From: Hysterangium stoloniferum
Taxonomy: Eukaryota > Basidiomycota > Agaricomycetes > Hysterangiales > Hysterangiaceae
Assembly (NCBI GenBank): GCA_015178975.1
Contig: WHVD01000005.1
Coordinates: 558,001 to 622,000, forward strand
Reading direction: 5' to 3'
DNA length: 64,000 nt
Positions within the stretch are counted from its first letter, which is position 1, and the number at the start of each line of letters is the position of its first letter. Below, in pieces: positions 1 to 12,203 of this stretch. The notes below the pieces were generated by a model. It did not search any database. It was not told where the DNA came from and was given only the letters and a program-made list of their open reading frames with translations. The translations under genes were made by a program, and so were the position numbers.

Positions 1-3000
1 ATCAGGTGGCGCGACTACCCTGTTTGCTCTTTGCATCCTCTGCTGGTGCATTACCTGGCTTGTATGACATCCCCAGGGAAGGTACTCCACCTTCAGAATC
101 ACCGCCTGACACCCTTAAAGCTCGACAAATGACTGCTTCCGTTCTCTTGACTCTAGCCAGAGTATTCCAGCACGTCTCAACTTCCTCCCAGACGACATTG
201 TCTATTAGAGGTACCCTGGTGCGCGCAAGTACTTCACTCGTACTTTTATTTTATTATTTGGCCTTGGCAATACACCCCTCTCCGGCCACTTGTAATAACA
301 TAGGAATTATCCTTTCTACTGTATCATTGTCTATTATGACTACTGATGGTAATGGCCACCAAGAGGTAGTAAATGGTCAATTGCTGGCATATGCGTATTA
401 TAAAAAGGGTTTATCCCACGATAACGCGCATCCTCACCTCCTCACTAACCTCGGATCCCTATTGAAGGATCAGGGAAAAATCGATGAAGCGATTTGGTAA
501 GCTACTATATCAGCCGTGTAATATTTGACTTACCTTGGAGTTTAATAGGACCTACGCACAAGCTATACAAGCTAAACCTGATTTCGATGTGGCTTTGGCA
601 AATATGGGAAACGCAATTAAGGATATTGTAGGAGTGTCTCAGCTTTTCAGATTAATATCGGCGAATTAATTGCTCTACAGGGTCGACCCCAAGAGTCCAT
701 TCCTTTTTATCAGCGTGCAGTTGAGGCCAATCCTGAATTTCAAGAAGCAATATGTGGTCTTGCAAACGCACTGGGTGCTGTATGTGACTGGCGTGGTCGC
801 GGCGGATTCGAAGGGAGTCTTGTTCTAGACCAAATGGGATGCAAAACTACAACGTTTCCAGAAGGGTGGATCAATAAAGTCGTGGAGATTTGTGACGAAC
901 AACTTCTGGCGGGATATTCTTATGGGGTCGGGGTAATTCAATCTCACTGTAGCCTCAAGCAGTGGCTTGGGACCCTTGAGACAGCGTTCGGTCGTCCATT
1001 TCGCCGGGTGCAACGTAAGCGATGGACTAAAATGCTTCAACGGTTTTTCACTTCATTTGACCGTCAAGAAAAGAGAGTAAACGAAGGTGGCGTTATCATT
1101 AAGCTAATGGAAAATGTTATCCGCATAACGCAGCGCCGTTGGTATATTGATGCATACGGACAGAGAACCTACTCATCTCCCAATATCCCATCCATTCCTG
1201 TATATGAACGTTTGGGCGAGTTCGAATTACAAAAGTACAGGCGTCCCCGAATACCTACACTAGGTGTACCACCTGTACCTTCAGTTTTACCCTTTCATAC
1301 GGTGCGCAGAAATGATATCCATTGACCGCCACTAAATATCGATATGAATAGTTTACGTATCCCCTTTCCCCGCGAACGACTCGCCTTATATCGTACCGTA
1401 ATGCTCTTCGAATTTCATATATGACGCAAACTCAATCCTGGCTACCTGCTCATGTTTATCCTCCGCCTCCGCCTTTAGTTAGTAAACTCAAAATTGGTTA
1501 TGTTTCTAATGACCTTAAGTGAGCGTGTCGATAATCATGTGGTTCATGGTTGATCAATATTTCTACACAGCAACCACCCGTTGGCGCACTTAATGCAGTC
1601 TGTATTTGGCTTTCATGACCGGACTAAGTTTGATGTATATGTATATGCGACATCAGCATCTGATGGTTCACAATATCGTCAGAAAATACAAACAGAATCT
1701 CAACATTTTCTAGACGTGTCAGCGTGGTCCACACGAGAAATTGTCGAAAGAATTGTCATGGATGGGATTCATTTGCGTGCGTATTGCAAATAAAAATCCA
1801 AGGATATTTTAGCTTACTGTCCGAGCAGTCGTCAATTTGGGAGGCTACACCAAAGGCGCACGCAATGACATTTTCGCCGCTCGGCCTGCCCCTGTACAGC
1901 TACAATTTATGGGATTTGCGGGGACATTAGCGGCTGGTGAGTACTCACCGTGTTTTTTCCCCACCATTTTGACCCAACTTATATATATAATAATATTAGA
2001 ATGGTGCGATTACTTGGTCAGTGACGTTATTTCCTGTCCACCAGAGACTTGCGCTTGGGAACGATTGCAACGACGAAGTGAAAAAGGCGAAGAGACCTCT
2101 CGTGAGTACAGATTATACAAACCGAATTTTAGGCCTCAAAAATATTGACCATGCACTTTCATACTACAGGTATGCAAGACCATTTTGTTCAGCTAGAATT
2201 GGAAAGCGACGCTGATATCGAGGTTGATCCTGAAAGTCTGTCCGAAGACTGGATGTACACCGAACACGTAATATACATGCCTGTCCGTTAGTTCCCCCAG
2301 CGATCTCGCCGTGGTATTGACCTTTTGGGCTCAGCACACGTTCTTCGTGACTGATCATAAGCAATCCGCTCCCGAGAGGCCGACTGCGTCTGGCCTTTCA
2401 TTGGACATCCTCTGGCGACAAGAAGAGAGAACAAGATCATCAACCCGACAAGGAGTATTCCCTCAGCTGGATCGGTATACGGTATTCACGGCTTTTGATG
2501 TTATTTGAAATTAATCTATTATATCAGTGATACATTCATCTTTGCAAACTTTAACCAGGTATGTAGATGCTTCCAACTGTCGTCATGGGTTGAATACACT
2601 TTCATGCGATATTAGCTTTACAAGGTATAGTTGTTGAGACGTTGAGGTTTGCCGCAATTTTTATATCTCTAATATAGATCGACCCTTCCATTTTCGCTTC
2701 TTGGCTTCGAATATTGGACCGCGTCCCAAACAGTATACTGTGGTTATTACGCTTTCCACCGGCGGGGGAGGAGCATCTAATACGCACAGCTCAGTTATGG
2801 GCTGGCTCTGACGTTGCGTCGCGTGTGATGTTTACGGATGTCTCTTCCAAGGATGAACACCTCCGTCGTGCTCGTGTGGCAGACCTGGTGCTTGACACAG
2901 TGGAGGTAGGCCATTTTAGTTTTCGATAAGCCTGAATTACAAGCAACAACCATAGTGTAATGCGCATACCATTGCTGCTGAGTGAGTAAACCTATAATTT

Positions 3001-3517
3001 ATAATGGCCCGTCGCTGAAGATTGCTTGAATAGTGTATTGTGGGCTGGGACTCCGATTATTACTTGGCCGAAGTACAAGAGTAAGATGTGCTCTCGGGTG
3101 GCAGCGAGCATAGCAAACGCAACAGGTTACGGGAGCCATATGGTTGTTGATAGCCTGGAGGAATACGAGGCCAGAGCAATCCGTTACGCCCAAAGTCTTT
3201 CATATGTGGTGCACCAGGAAGGCGACACTACGGAACAACGTGGTCAAGGAGAATTGATAGATTTGCGGCGAAATCTATATCTCAGACGAGAAGATATGCC
3301 CTTGTTCGATACACGACGGTGGACTCGGAACTTGGAAAAGGGCCTAAGCGAAGCGTGGAGACGATGGGTAGCAGGAACTTGCTTCGGTAATAATTTCTGG
3401 TCTTTTTGTCCACTCTCAGTTCTTGATCATAACGCGGAAAAAATAGATGAGTTTGAGGAATGTGATGACTCGGAGAAAGAGAGCCAGTCGATTTGGGTCA
3501 AAGAAGATACTCAATAA
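1..3517 (+). CDS. O-GlcNAc transferase-like protein (OGT, GT41), 5'-truncated by the window
   Basis: Nucleocytoplasmic glycosyltransferase of the OGT/SPINDLY type, which transfers a sugar from a nucleotide sugar to Ser/Thr of proteins. The first exon (to about 498) holds TPR-like helices, for example LLTNLGSLLKDQGKIDEAI. Exons from 1581 onward carry the catalytic domain: FDVYVYATSASDGS, then GYTKGARNDIFAARPAP near 1840-1895, VPNSILWLLRFPPAGE near 2720-2770, ADLVLDTVE/CNAHTIAA near 2880-2975, and D-VLWAGTPIITWP, restored by joining an intron that ends at about 3032. Introns are short GT-AG (for example after AIW at 498 and before CNAH). The C-terminus beyond RVAAS (about 3100) is a charged tail ending at TAA 3515-3517. 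The N-terminal TPRs lie outside the window, so length and start are unknown. I am sure of the family; exact exon joins at 500-1580 and 2100-2600 are approximate. Confidence 0.85.
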
Positions 3518-3644
3518 ATCACGAGGAAACTATGAAAATTAATGCTGCCACATATTTGTATTTTCCAATTGTATCTAACATGCCGTTTGTAGCCGTAGCA
3601 TATTACGTGCCCAATAAGAACAATAGATAACAAATATTTGCACT

Positions 3645-4281
3645 TTAAGTGGTGCTCGACGGGAATTGTGGAGGTCCAGCAGTCGGAGCTGGCCTGGCAG
3701 ACTCGATATCATCTCCAAGTGTTTGATAACCAGCCTGGTTACCGCCACCACTAGAGAAACCCCCGGGCATGGACCACACTGTGCACGCGAACACTGGTAT
3801 TAGTGTGCGAGAGACGGAAGAAGCAAGTAAAGTAATCCACCTGTTTCTCCACCAGGAAAGTTGATAGCCCCCGAGCCACGTTGAGCAGCAAAGAAAGTGG
3901 GTACCTTTCTGACGAATGAGATAGTGAACTCAAAAATGTTAGAGCACTGACTTTAAGTATTAATATCAAAATAGAAATGGCTTTGATAAATGGATTTTGG
4001 TCACTATTTTTGAGCATCCAGATAAAGTCCAGGACACCTGAGACGCCTAGGAAGACTGTGAAGAGCTTGGAGGAATCTCCGGCTTCTGATCGTTCTTGGG
4101 TATATATACCAAAGAGAAAGAGCGGGAAATTGTAGGTGGGAGCAACAAATGCTGCAGTCACTAGTGAGAGGCCCTGTGTGAGGAAATTAGACATGGGAAA
4201 CAATCTCTCAGGGACCGTAGGACTCACTGCCTCTACATTGAGAAGGGAGGTAACATCGAGATTTTGAACATAGTCAGTCAT
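3645..4281 (-). CDS. small multi-pass membrane protein, AGTRAP-like
   Basis: Start ATG at 4281 (MTDYVQNLDV); stop TAA at 3645-3647. The protein has several hydrophobic stretches: around FLTQGLSLVTAAFVAP, FPLFLFGIYTQ, LFTVFLGVSGVLDFIWML and AISILILILK. The tail is soluble and Gly/Pro-rich, with WSMPGGFSSGGG followed by GYQTLGDDIESA. Two introns are needed to reach that tail; the acceptor at ...cagaaag restores K-VPTFFAAQRGSG. Four helices plus a YQT(L/I)D-type tail resemble the angiotensin II type-1 receptor-associated protein (AGTRAP) family, which has fungal members of unknown function. Family assignment is by remembered resemblance only. The gene is divergent from DPH7, with 64 bp between start codons. 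Confidence 0.55.
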
Positions 4282-4345
4282 TTCACAGGACGTAGTGCAG
4301 AGTATGTTCAAATGTCATACAAGGCGCCTACAATTCTCCTATGTC

Positions 4346-5757
4346 ATGTCACGCATTGACACCATCCTACCAGCAGACTCTTTGGAGTTCTGTCCTTTGC
4401 CTAGTGCAACAGACATCTTTGTCGTTGGCACCTACAAATTAGAGGAAGGGGTTTTACCCCTGAATGATGAAACCGACCTTGAGTCAATTCCTCGGATTTC
4501 CAAACCAGTCCGATCGGGAAAATGTCTACTTTTCCAAGTTGAGGACGAAACTGACCGATGGTAGTTTCACAATTATCTTTTTAGATAGCAATCACGCTGA
4601 CTATTAATCAGTACTCAACTCCAAGAGATAACTCTGCCTGCCGTGTTGGACATGAAATGGTTCCAATTTCTTTATCTCTATTTTGGTCGAAGTTAACAGC
4701 AACCAGGTCATTGGATCTGCTTGCTATTGCTGACGCCGAAGGACACATTATTCTGTGTCACTGGGATGGGGAAAATGTGAGATTTTCTTACAGGCTCCCA
4801 TCAATACCTAAGTGAGATTTCGTTTTAAGCAACAATTGGACCGTGTACAGAGTCTAGCCTGTGATACCGACTCATTGTGTTTGTCTCTTGACTGGAACAA
4901 ATTTAAAACCGGACAAACGTCAGTAACAGATACAGCTGATTACACCCGTAGGTTCAATGTTGTATTATTTTCAGTTCGGATAAAATTGTTGTGTCCCTCT
5001 CAAACGGATCTATCGTCATTGCTGCTCAACCTAGCACAGGACTTGAAACCACAGATATCTGGAAGGGGCACGATTATGAACCTTGGATCGCAGCCTGGGA
5101 TCGATGGCAACCCACTTTTCTCTACACAGGTGAACATATATGGGAGTTGTTATTCTAAATTAAATGACTTCGCAGGAGGGGATGATTGTGTATTGAAAGG
5201 CTGGGACACACGTGCAGGATTTGATAGACCAGCCTTTTCAAACAAACGGTGAGGTTCATGCTTGTTTGATGGCAAATTAAATAACATCACATCAGCTTCA
5301 GCGCAGGTGTGACGTCCATTCAGAGTAATCCTCATTTGGAACACATTTTTGCGGTGGGCAGGCGAGCAAGTTCTGTCTTCAATTGTTCACAGACTAACCG
5401 CCAAACAACAGTTATGACAGTACCGTAAAACTGTTCGACAATCGACAGCCGTCGAAAGTGGTCCACGAAGCGCAAGTCGGTGGAGGTGCGTGGCGTGTGA
5501 AGTGGCATCCCGATAGTAGTCGACGAGACCATCTACTTGTTGCTTGCATGCATGATGGCTTCAAAGTGATTGACTTCACAGCTCCGCTTATCGCTGACTC
5601 CGGGACGTCCCAAACCTCCGCTACCATATCACGCTTTGATAGTCACGAATCATTGGCATATGGCGCAGATTGGTCCTATGCCCCGCCCACCAAGGCAGGT
5701 ACATTAATAGGGAGCTGCTCCTTTTACGATCATCTATTGCACCTCTGGAGGGCCTGA
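4346..5757 (+). CDS. DPH7: diphthine methyltransferase/methylesterase DPH7 (WD40 protein)
   Basis: Cytosolic WD-repeat enzyme of diphthamide synthesis on elongation factor 2; it removes the methyl ester of diphthine before the final amidation step (yeast Rrt2/Dph7). Start ATG 4346 (MSRIDTILPADSL). Spliced exons give CTQLQEITLPAVLDMKW, SLDLLAIADAEGHIILCHW, then SDKIVVSLSNGSIVIA, HDYEPWIAAWD, GGDDCVLKGWDTRAG, SIQSNPHLEHIFAVGSYD and GGAWRVKWHP, ending SCSFYDHLLHLW at TGA 5757. These are the typical DPH7 blades, including the GGDD-LK-WD and GSYD-VK-WD-type repeats and the C-terminal SFYDH--HLW signature. All introns I could phase are GT-AG. It shares a very short divergent promoter with the membrane protein on the other strand. 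Confidence 0.88.
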
Positions 5758-5946
5758 ACGATGTAATCAATTACAACCATCCCACGGCGCTTAGCTTTGA
5801 ATCTTCTATCCTAGAACTCTGCTGAAAAAACATTGTGTTTTTCCTTAGCACCCGTAAAAATCAATATATTTTGACGGGAAATGATGTTTCAAAGGCTTTC
5901 TCATGGATATTATGAGATCGGAAAATCAGCCATTAGGGCTGTGTTC

Positions 5947-7750
5947 CTATGCTGGTAAATTTTCAGCGACTGGGCTATCTCCTTTATCGGTAAACACGAC
6001 TTCAATATCTTTTGAGTTCAACGACTTTTGCCTTTGGTATCGGGTATTTTTTCCTGTCATTATGTAGGTCAGTGTCCAGCGTGACAATCCCCGAAGGACT
6101 TCTGGCTGATGGACCGCTGTCGTAAGAATGGAGGCAAGAGACAAAGTAAACACCAATCTTTTGAAGTCTGTAAGTGCACTTATTGACAATAGATTAGCAG
6201 AGCACGAATATACCTTTCAATGGTTATCGCAGTCAAGCTCTTTGATGCTATCAATCGGTCAGGGAGGCAAGCTCGTATGGCTCTAGGAAGCACATAAAGC
6301 GCCATTTCTCCGCGCCTCTGCCCTTTTTCTATGGCAATGCTTGTGCCGCAAACGAAACAACCTGCCAAAATACATCCATGCGGGCCATCGAAGAAATTAT
6401 ACGAGATGCGAGGAAATAGCCGGGCCACAAATAGTGTCCGAACAGAACAAACGGCGAACCAGAAAGACGAGACAAAGGCGGAAAGAAATGATGCACTACG
6501 TAGCAGTGACAAGAGGACTGGAATAGGGTCGGTCAAAAGCCCTCTGGGATTCGACAACAGAGGCGGAAGCAGATGCACCTAATCAATACTTGAGGAACTC
6601 GAACTTGAGTAATGAAAATGACGTACTGGGGCATAGATTAAGAGGGCTTTGCGAAATGAATTTAAAGCACGCTGTAAAGCGTTTCCAGTGCAGCTATTAC
6701 CTGCAATTCCACAGTGGACAATGTCACAGGGGATACCGCCGACGCCTTGGCGGCCGGTAAGACCAAGTTTGGACCAAATTTCACTCGCTTCAGTGCCGCC
6801 ATGCACAGGCAAATATTTAGGGTCTCCTAGCATAGGGTTAAGGTTTAAATCGGATGCCATCGAAGTCAATAGCGTATTATGTTTTGACGAAGGGAAACCA
6901 TATTTCCAAGTGCCATCGCGCAAACCTTGCAAAGCAGTTATGATACGAGAATCCATATCTGCTAAGGAGGTAATCCTGTAGCAGTCTTAGTAAAGTCTTG
7001 GCGTGCGCAATAACTACAGGCTAACCATTTGACATAGCTTCTTGGAAGACGTTCCGGTTGGTAGAAAAAGCACCACATAATTCTAGGAAGAAAAAAATTA
7101 ATTTAGAGCGAGAAACCAACCCGTGTCAACGCTGGACATAGAATTCACCTCGAGCATGCGAGCCAAAAGAGCACTGCGTCCAGATCAGCGGTGACTCTTC
7201 GGATGACACTCCTCCGTTTCGCTGCCTTAGCTTCGGACAATTTGTCTTCTTGCTTACGAAAGTTCGAAGAACGTAGAAATGACTGAGTATGGGCGTCTAT
7301 AGCACGAACAAGTAGTAAAAGGGTAAAGTCTAACGTAGGTGAGCCGCGACGAGGCGTTGGCACGGTATAGGGTATGGAGGCAACAGAGAGCGGCCTGGGG
7401 TAGTGGGTAGAAGTAAGAAGGAATCCTGCTATAGATGAGCTTATAAGGTTGGCGAAGAAAGACTGCTCTCTAGCTGATAATTGTCGAGAGAGATATTTTG
7501 AGCGGTCAGGTGTGCACGACTTATCGCGATAGGCTCCGACTTTCCACATGGCATCTATCGCTCTCCCGCCCGCAATCGCCAACGTCATGGAGAAGGCGAA
7601 CCCTGTTGGGCTGAGTTCTCGTTTTAAAATTCCCCATATTTTTTTTGTTGAGCGAGCTTTTGAGGAGACGAGGATGGGAATGAGAGCAGGTAGTAGCGAC
7701 AAGGATATAGAGAGGGTATAAGTGCGAACAGCTACGCGAAGGGGATCCAT
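5947..7750 (-). CDS. TMEM135-like multi-pass membrane protein
   Basis: Start ATG 7750 (MDPLRVAVRTYTL); end at TAG 5947. The N-terminal exon has hydrophobic helices (LSISLSLLPALIPIL; GFAFSMTLAIAGG) and the C-terminal exons read SYNFFDGPHGCILAGCFVCG, SIAIEKGQRRGEMALYVLPRA and ERLVFTLSLASILTTAVH. This arrangement, especially the LAG...S-IE...RRGEMALYVLPRA block, matches fungal relatives of TMEM135, a Tim17-like protein linked to peroxisomes and mitochondria in animals. Splices resolved: PVHLLPP at about 6578, and ER|LVF, where the acceptor is ...cttcaaaag (56 nt intron) rather than the nearer ...ttacag. Upstream, 7751-7865 holds two CACGTG boxes. Function in fungi is not established. Confidence 0.7.
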
Positions 7751-8490
7751 CGCAGTTGTTTAAGCAGTTGTGTATAATTCGAAAATTCAAAAAAAGACTT
7801 ATCCTAGCTCGGTTAGCATGTGATTCTTAAGTTTAGCTAGGTAGTCACGTGGTGATCGCACGTGACAGAGATTGTTCCAATTATGGAGATGAGAAAAACA
7901 TTCCCCCTCAGGCTTAATTGGATAATGTCAAATAAGGAAGTACTGGGACAATGGCTTCAAGGAGCTAAAAACAGCTACCGTGGGTTCACTTACCGTTTGA
8001 GTTAAGCATCGCAATGGAATTACTTTGGAGAAGGCACCATCACAGTGCTTGTCCCAAAATAGTTAAAACACCGGAGTGCAGACAAGATGGGGGAAGACAC
8101 CCAAGGGAACGTAAAACATCAGAGCCAATTTCATTGGGATACTGAACAGTAGGGGAAGAATCCAACGAAATGAGTAGTCGAGGGGTAAGACCTCGAAATA
8201 TTGCTTAATATGTTAGACTACATGGTAGAGGACTATTTGCAGTCAAGCTAAGCGCTTAAACGACATGAGGCTGCGTGATGGGTGGCAGATTAGAGAGGAC
8301 AGCACCGCCAGAGAGTCGTCACTGCCCATCTGTGCCATTGACAAGGAGTGTGCTTGTGAGGTAAGCCTTCCAGGTCAAGGGCGGAAAGGAGTTCGCAACA
8401 CAAAGTGACAGAGATCGTCACGCTGACGTAAGCCAGGTTAACACCTTCTATTTTCCAACCTAAACCACAACCATCTCTCTCTTTTATTAC
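7751..8490. promoter_or_regulatory. shared intergenic region between TMEM135-like (-) and DCP2 (+)
   Basis: About 740 bp without a supportable ORF. It contains CACGTG at 7846-7851 and again at 7859-7864, 96 to 114 bp upstream of the TMEM135-like ATG, and a near-CRE TGACGTAA at 8424-8431, about 60 bp upstream of the DCP2 ATG. The middle (7880-8400) is A/G-rich with no protein-like frame. A non-coding transcript cannot be excluded. Confidence 0.4.
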
Positions 8491-10907
8491 ATGTACCCCA
8501 TGGCAAGCACATCAGATCATGATCCACAACGCCTAGTCCTAGACACTGTTCCAACGAATACACCTGACCAATTTTCCTATAAGACTGCAAGTTTCGAAGA
8601 AGTGCTTGAGGAGCTTTCGAGGTGCGAATAACAATGTTGTGTTCTTTAGGCCAAGACACCTCCTAACGTCTCTCCTAGTCGTTTTATTTTAAATCTTCCA
8701 GAGGACGAACTCGCTGAAGTCGAGCGAGTATGTTTTCAAGTTGAACAAGCGTGGGTTTCAGTTTGCCTTGGTTTGCTTCCACACTGATCGCAATAAACAT
8801 TCAAACAGTCACTGGTATTATGAAGATTTCATTCGGGAAGAGAAACCATCGTTCCAATCTTTACCTCTCAAGAGGTTTTCTGAGATTCTCTTTCGCTCAT
8901 GTCCTCTTCTACACCACTGGAGTCACGATCACGAATCAGCCTTTAACGATTTTATGGAGTATAAGACCAGAGTTCCAGTTTGTGGTGCTGTAATGTTGAA
9001 CGCGGCATTAACCAAGGTAGGAGTTACTACGCTGATTGATTACTAGTAACTAATAAGTCTTGGGTTTAGTGTGTATTAGTTAAAGGCTGGAAGGCATCAG
9101 CAGGGTGGAGTTTCCCCAAAGGAAAAGTCAACGAGAAAGAGGATGAAGCATTTTGTGCAGCGCGAGAGGTCCGTTTTTCATAAATACCGTTGTATCCACT
9201 CAATGTGACAGCATTCGAAAGGTCCTAGAGGAGACCGGATTTAGTTTACACGGTCAAATACAGGATCAACATTGCATTAGGTTGCGGGTCCGGCAACAAC
9301 CTGTCACTCTCTTTGTCGTTCCGAATATCCCAGAGGATTTCCTTTTCAAAACGCGAACTAGAAAGGAAATCAGCGTGAGTAGTTTTTTTACCATTATTTC
9401 GTATGTTCTTAACGGACGCATGTACCAGAAAATTGACTGGTTCAAGCTTGCTGAATTGCCAGGATGGAGGAAAGATACCCCTATTTCGAGCCATAAGTTT
9501 TATTTAATTACCCCTGTTATTAGGTAAATTTACATCTCTTTGAGTTACTTTATTTCACCAACATTACTCCCAGTCAGTTAAAGGCTATTGTTCGCACATT
9601 GCGCAAGGCACGAAAGGAGGCCCGCCTTTTGTCTCAAGTATCAGATGCGAGTCTAGGAGTCCCGTCAGGTATTGAAACGGAGACGGCCAATGGTCTAGAG
9701 GACTCTCCTCAGAATATCTATTCTTCTCAATCCCCATTGGCAGAGGCTGAAGTGTCTAGTTCACAGTCATCTTCAGTTGACCCGCATACGCCATCCGTTC
9801 ATAGTGATCTCGATCCGCACGCTTTTGTTATGGATGGTCAGCTGGAGAATAATTTGGCAATGGGTGACTCAGAAAATGCAACGGAAATAGGAGTAGATCT
9901 ATGTGGACTATCTCCTGTCAACGTCGATATGCAAAACCACTGGTCGCGCCTTATGACACGTCTAAATGGCTCAGAGGATTCATCAGCGAGTACACCTCAA
10001 AGTTCAACGCCAACGCCTGCAGTCGCTGTTAATACTACATCCTTGCCAGTCAAATCACATAGTGAGGTTGGGGGGATGGCTGCTAACACAAACATACTGT
10101 CTTTGTCAAGCAGCACCCTGCAGAAATCTTATAATTTTGCACAGCACTCTCCAGCTATGTCTAGCGCTCAGTCCTCCACTGGAACTTTTTCTGTTACACG
10201 GAGCGAACCTTGTATCAATGACGTTGCTAGACGAACCCGCCAACTTCAATTACTAGACTCTGTGCTGGCAGAAGAGACAGCGAAACAGCTTACGCCAACA
10301 CATTCTGGAGCGACTCTTGGCGGATACCCGCAGCCTCCCCAAACATATTTTCCTTCGGATGCTCCATCGATCCTTCGACCGTTATCTGTCAATCCGGATA
10401 TATCACGTCCATTATATCGAACACAACCACATGTTTCTGTCCATCATCATCAAGGTGTATTACCAGGACCATCGGCCGCACTATCTCAAGATTATATTTC
10501 TTCTCAGCAGGCTCTTCATGAGCGTACACTCATTAATGGCAACGGACGACCAAGTACGGCCTACGGATCGCACATGAACATGATCCCTAGTACGGCCAGG
10601 AATGGAATGAACCACAACGGACCGGGGACTGATTCTTCGCATCGAAACGAGATGTTGGCAATTTTGTCGAGCGGGGGAGCAACGAACCCGGGACACCTAG
10701 GTAAGTGAGTTGTTTGTAAATATGTTGGCGGGATGATGGATGTGGCGGATAGATAATGGAGGAGTATCACCCAATCGGGGATTGTTCCCGACATCAACGG
10801 TCGTTAATGGTGCTACTCGAGCGAGCAACGCACATTTGCTGTCGATCTTGAATAATCCATCTGCAGGACGTCGGAACGTGCAAGCGTCGCTACCCGTGAG
10901 ACGTTGA
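8491..10907 (+). CDS. DCP2: mRNA decapping enzyme DCP2
   Basis: Nudix hydrolase that removes the m7G cap from mRNA in P-bodies together with DCP1. Start ATG 8491 (a second in-frame ATG lies at 8500). The N-terminal regulatory domain reads [31 protein letters not shown]. The Nudix box is [23 protein letters not shown], split by an intron between AARE and VLEE. Box B-like [13 protein letters not shown] and [14 protein letters not shown] follow. After about 9599 a 370-residue, Ser/Thr/Gln-rich disordered tail follows, as usual for fungal DCP2. Two short leucine-rich helical motifs end it, [10 protein letters not shown] (about 10650) and HLLSILNNP (about 10830). The second lies in a last exon that begins at 10742; splicing GHLG to [11 protein letters not shown] gives the stop TGA at 10905-10907. 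Those motifs resemble the HLMs that bind EDC3 in fission yeast. Confidence 0.93.
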
Positions 10908-12203
10908 GGGCGGGATGGAGACTCGGCTGTTTATCTCGCTCATGCGCTGTTTTTCTATATCTAGGTGTTTTACGATTGTTATGCTCGGTTGGGCCGTGTA
11001 ATTGTGTATGGAATTTTGTATCTACATACAACCAGACCAGTATGAAGTATTTTTGTTGTCGAGTCGTAATTATTTAAGGCGTAAGAAGGGGGGTTGATGG
11101 CTAAGTGGGAAGCGCGTTGATATCAAATGCTGTGAATTGACGAGGCTTCCACTTCTAAGAAGGTTGTTACGGGTGACATGACGGTTGGAGGTTAGAGTTT
11201 CGAGGTGAGCAGTAGTGAGCTAATATATGGTTGGACTAATAGAATCAAGTGACAATGACATGATTTTGTCGGTAAACGAGTAGGTTCATTGTTGTCCCCA
11301 TGAGATACGACGATGAATCTTGGGGACGATCCGGATCCGTTCACTTCGCGCAACTGCCCGATGCGGATCGGTGGCGATTCCGTAAGTCAGGCTGGTATTA
11401 AATTGCGAAGTGTATGGGCCCAGGTAATGTAAAGTAAGCGTAGTGGCAATGTATGGCGGTGGTTATGCGTCGACGTTGCCGAGAGTGGAAACCAAGGATC
11501 GGTGGATCGACACGGTGGAAATCGTAGATGGACAGCATGGACTTTGTACACTGCGATACTTGTGACTCGGTTGATTGCCAAGAGGCTCACCCGGACAGAC
11601 GTCAGTTGACAGGTGATGTATTGATGGTTGATGTACAAATATACCTGCTAATAAGTACCAGTAATAATATATGTAACAAGTAATGTAACAAGTAATAAGT
11701 TCCAGTAATAACATATGTATAAGTTCCAGTAGAAATTAATAATATAGACACACAGACATTAATCTCATTCTACCCGTCACCAGCTAACTGTAGTACACGT
11801 CCTACTTAAGCTTCGCATCAGTCCTCACCCAGAACGGCTTTAAGCTCGCTCAAGTTCGCCTGGACTTGTTTGTATAAGCCATATATATATGGCTCCATTG
11901 AATAGACTCCATGAATTTATACTAAGCGCTGATCCGACGCCGCAAGCATCCACCCGTGTAGGCCGTGCGCGCGTCCAAGTCTTGTTAGCTTCCCGAACAA
12001 CTTCCTATTCTCCCCCACCTTCTTTTCTCTCCCTCCCTCTTGTTCAATCTTCCCTCCCTCTAAACTTATTCTTTTTTCCTTCCATGTTCCTCCAATTGTG
12101 ATCATATCATAGTCAGTCTCTATCCAAACGAGGTTTCGAAACACCCGAACCTCAACTTGCTCTCCCTTTGGCCCATGCTGTATCATGTACTCGGTCGCCA
12201 CCA
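10908..12203. other. intergenic, 1.3 kb, no gene supported
   Basis: No reading frame here looks like protein and none splices onto a neighbour convincingly. 10908-11100 is the DCP2 3' region. 11640-11740 holds an imperfect A/T-rich repeat of aagtaat/ttccagtaata units (several copies in about 100 bp). 11875-11895 contains an atatatat run. 11990-12090 is a strong C/T-rich tract, typical of fungal promoters, upstream of the Ime2-like kinase. Confidence 0.4.

Noticed and set aside
6180..6235. Nearer acceptor (ttacag) for the last intron of the TMEM135-like gene
   Set aside because: It gives a frame with no resemblance to the family; acceptor ...cttcaaaag gives ERLVFTLSLASI and a proper end.
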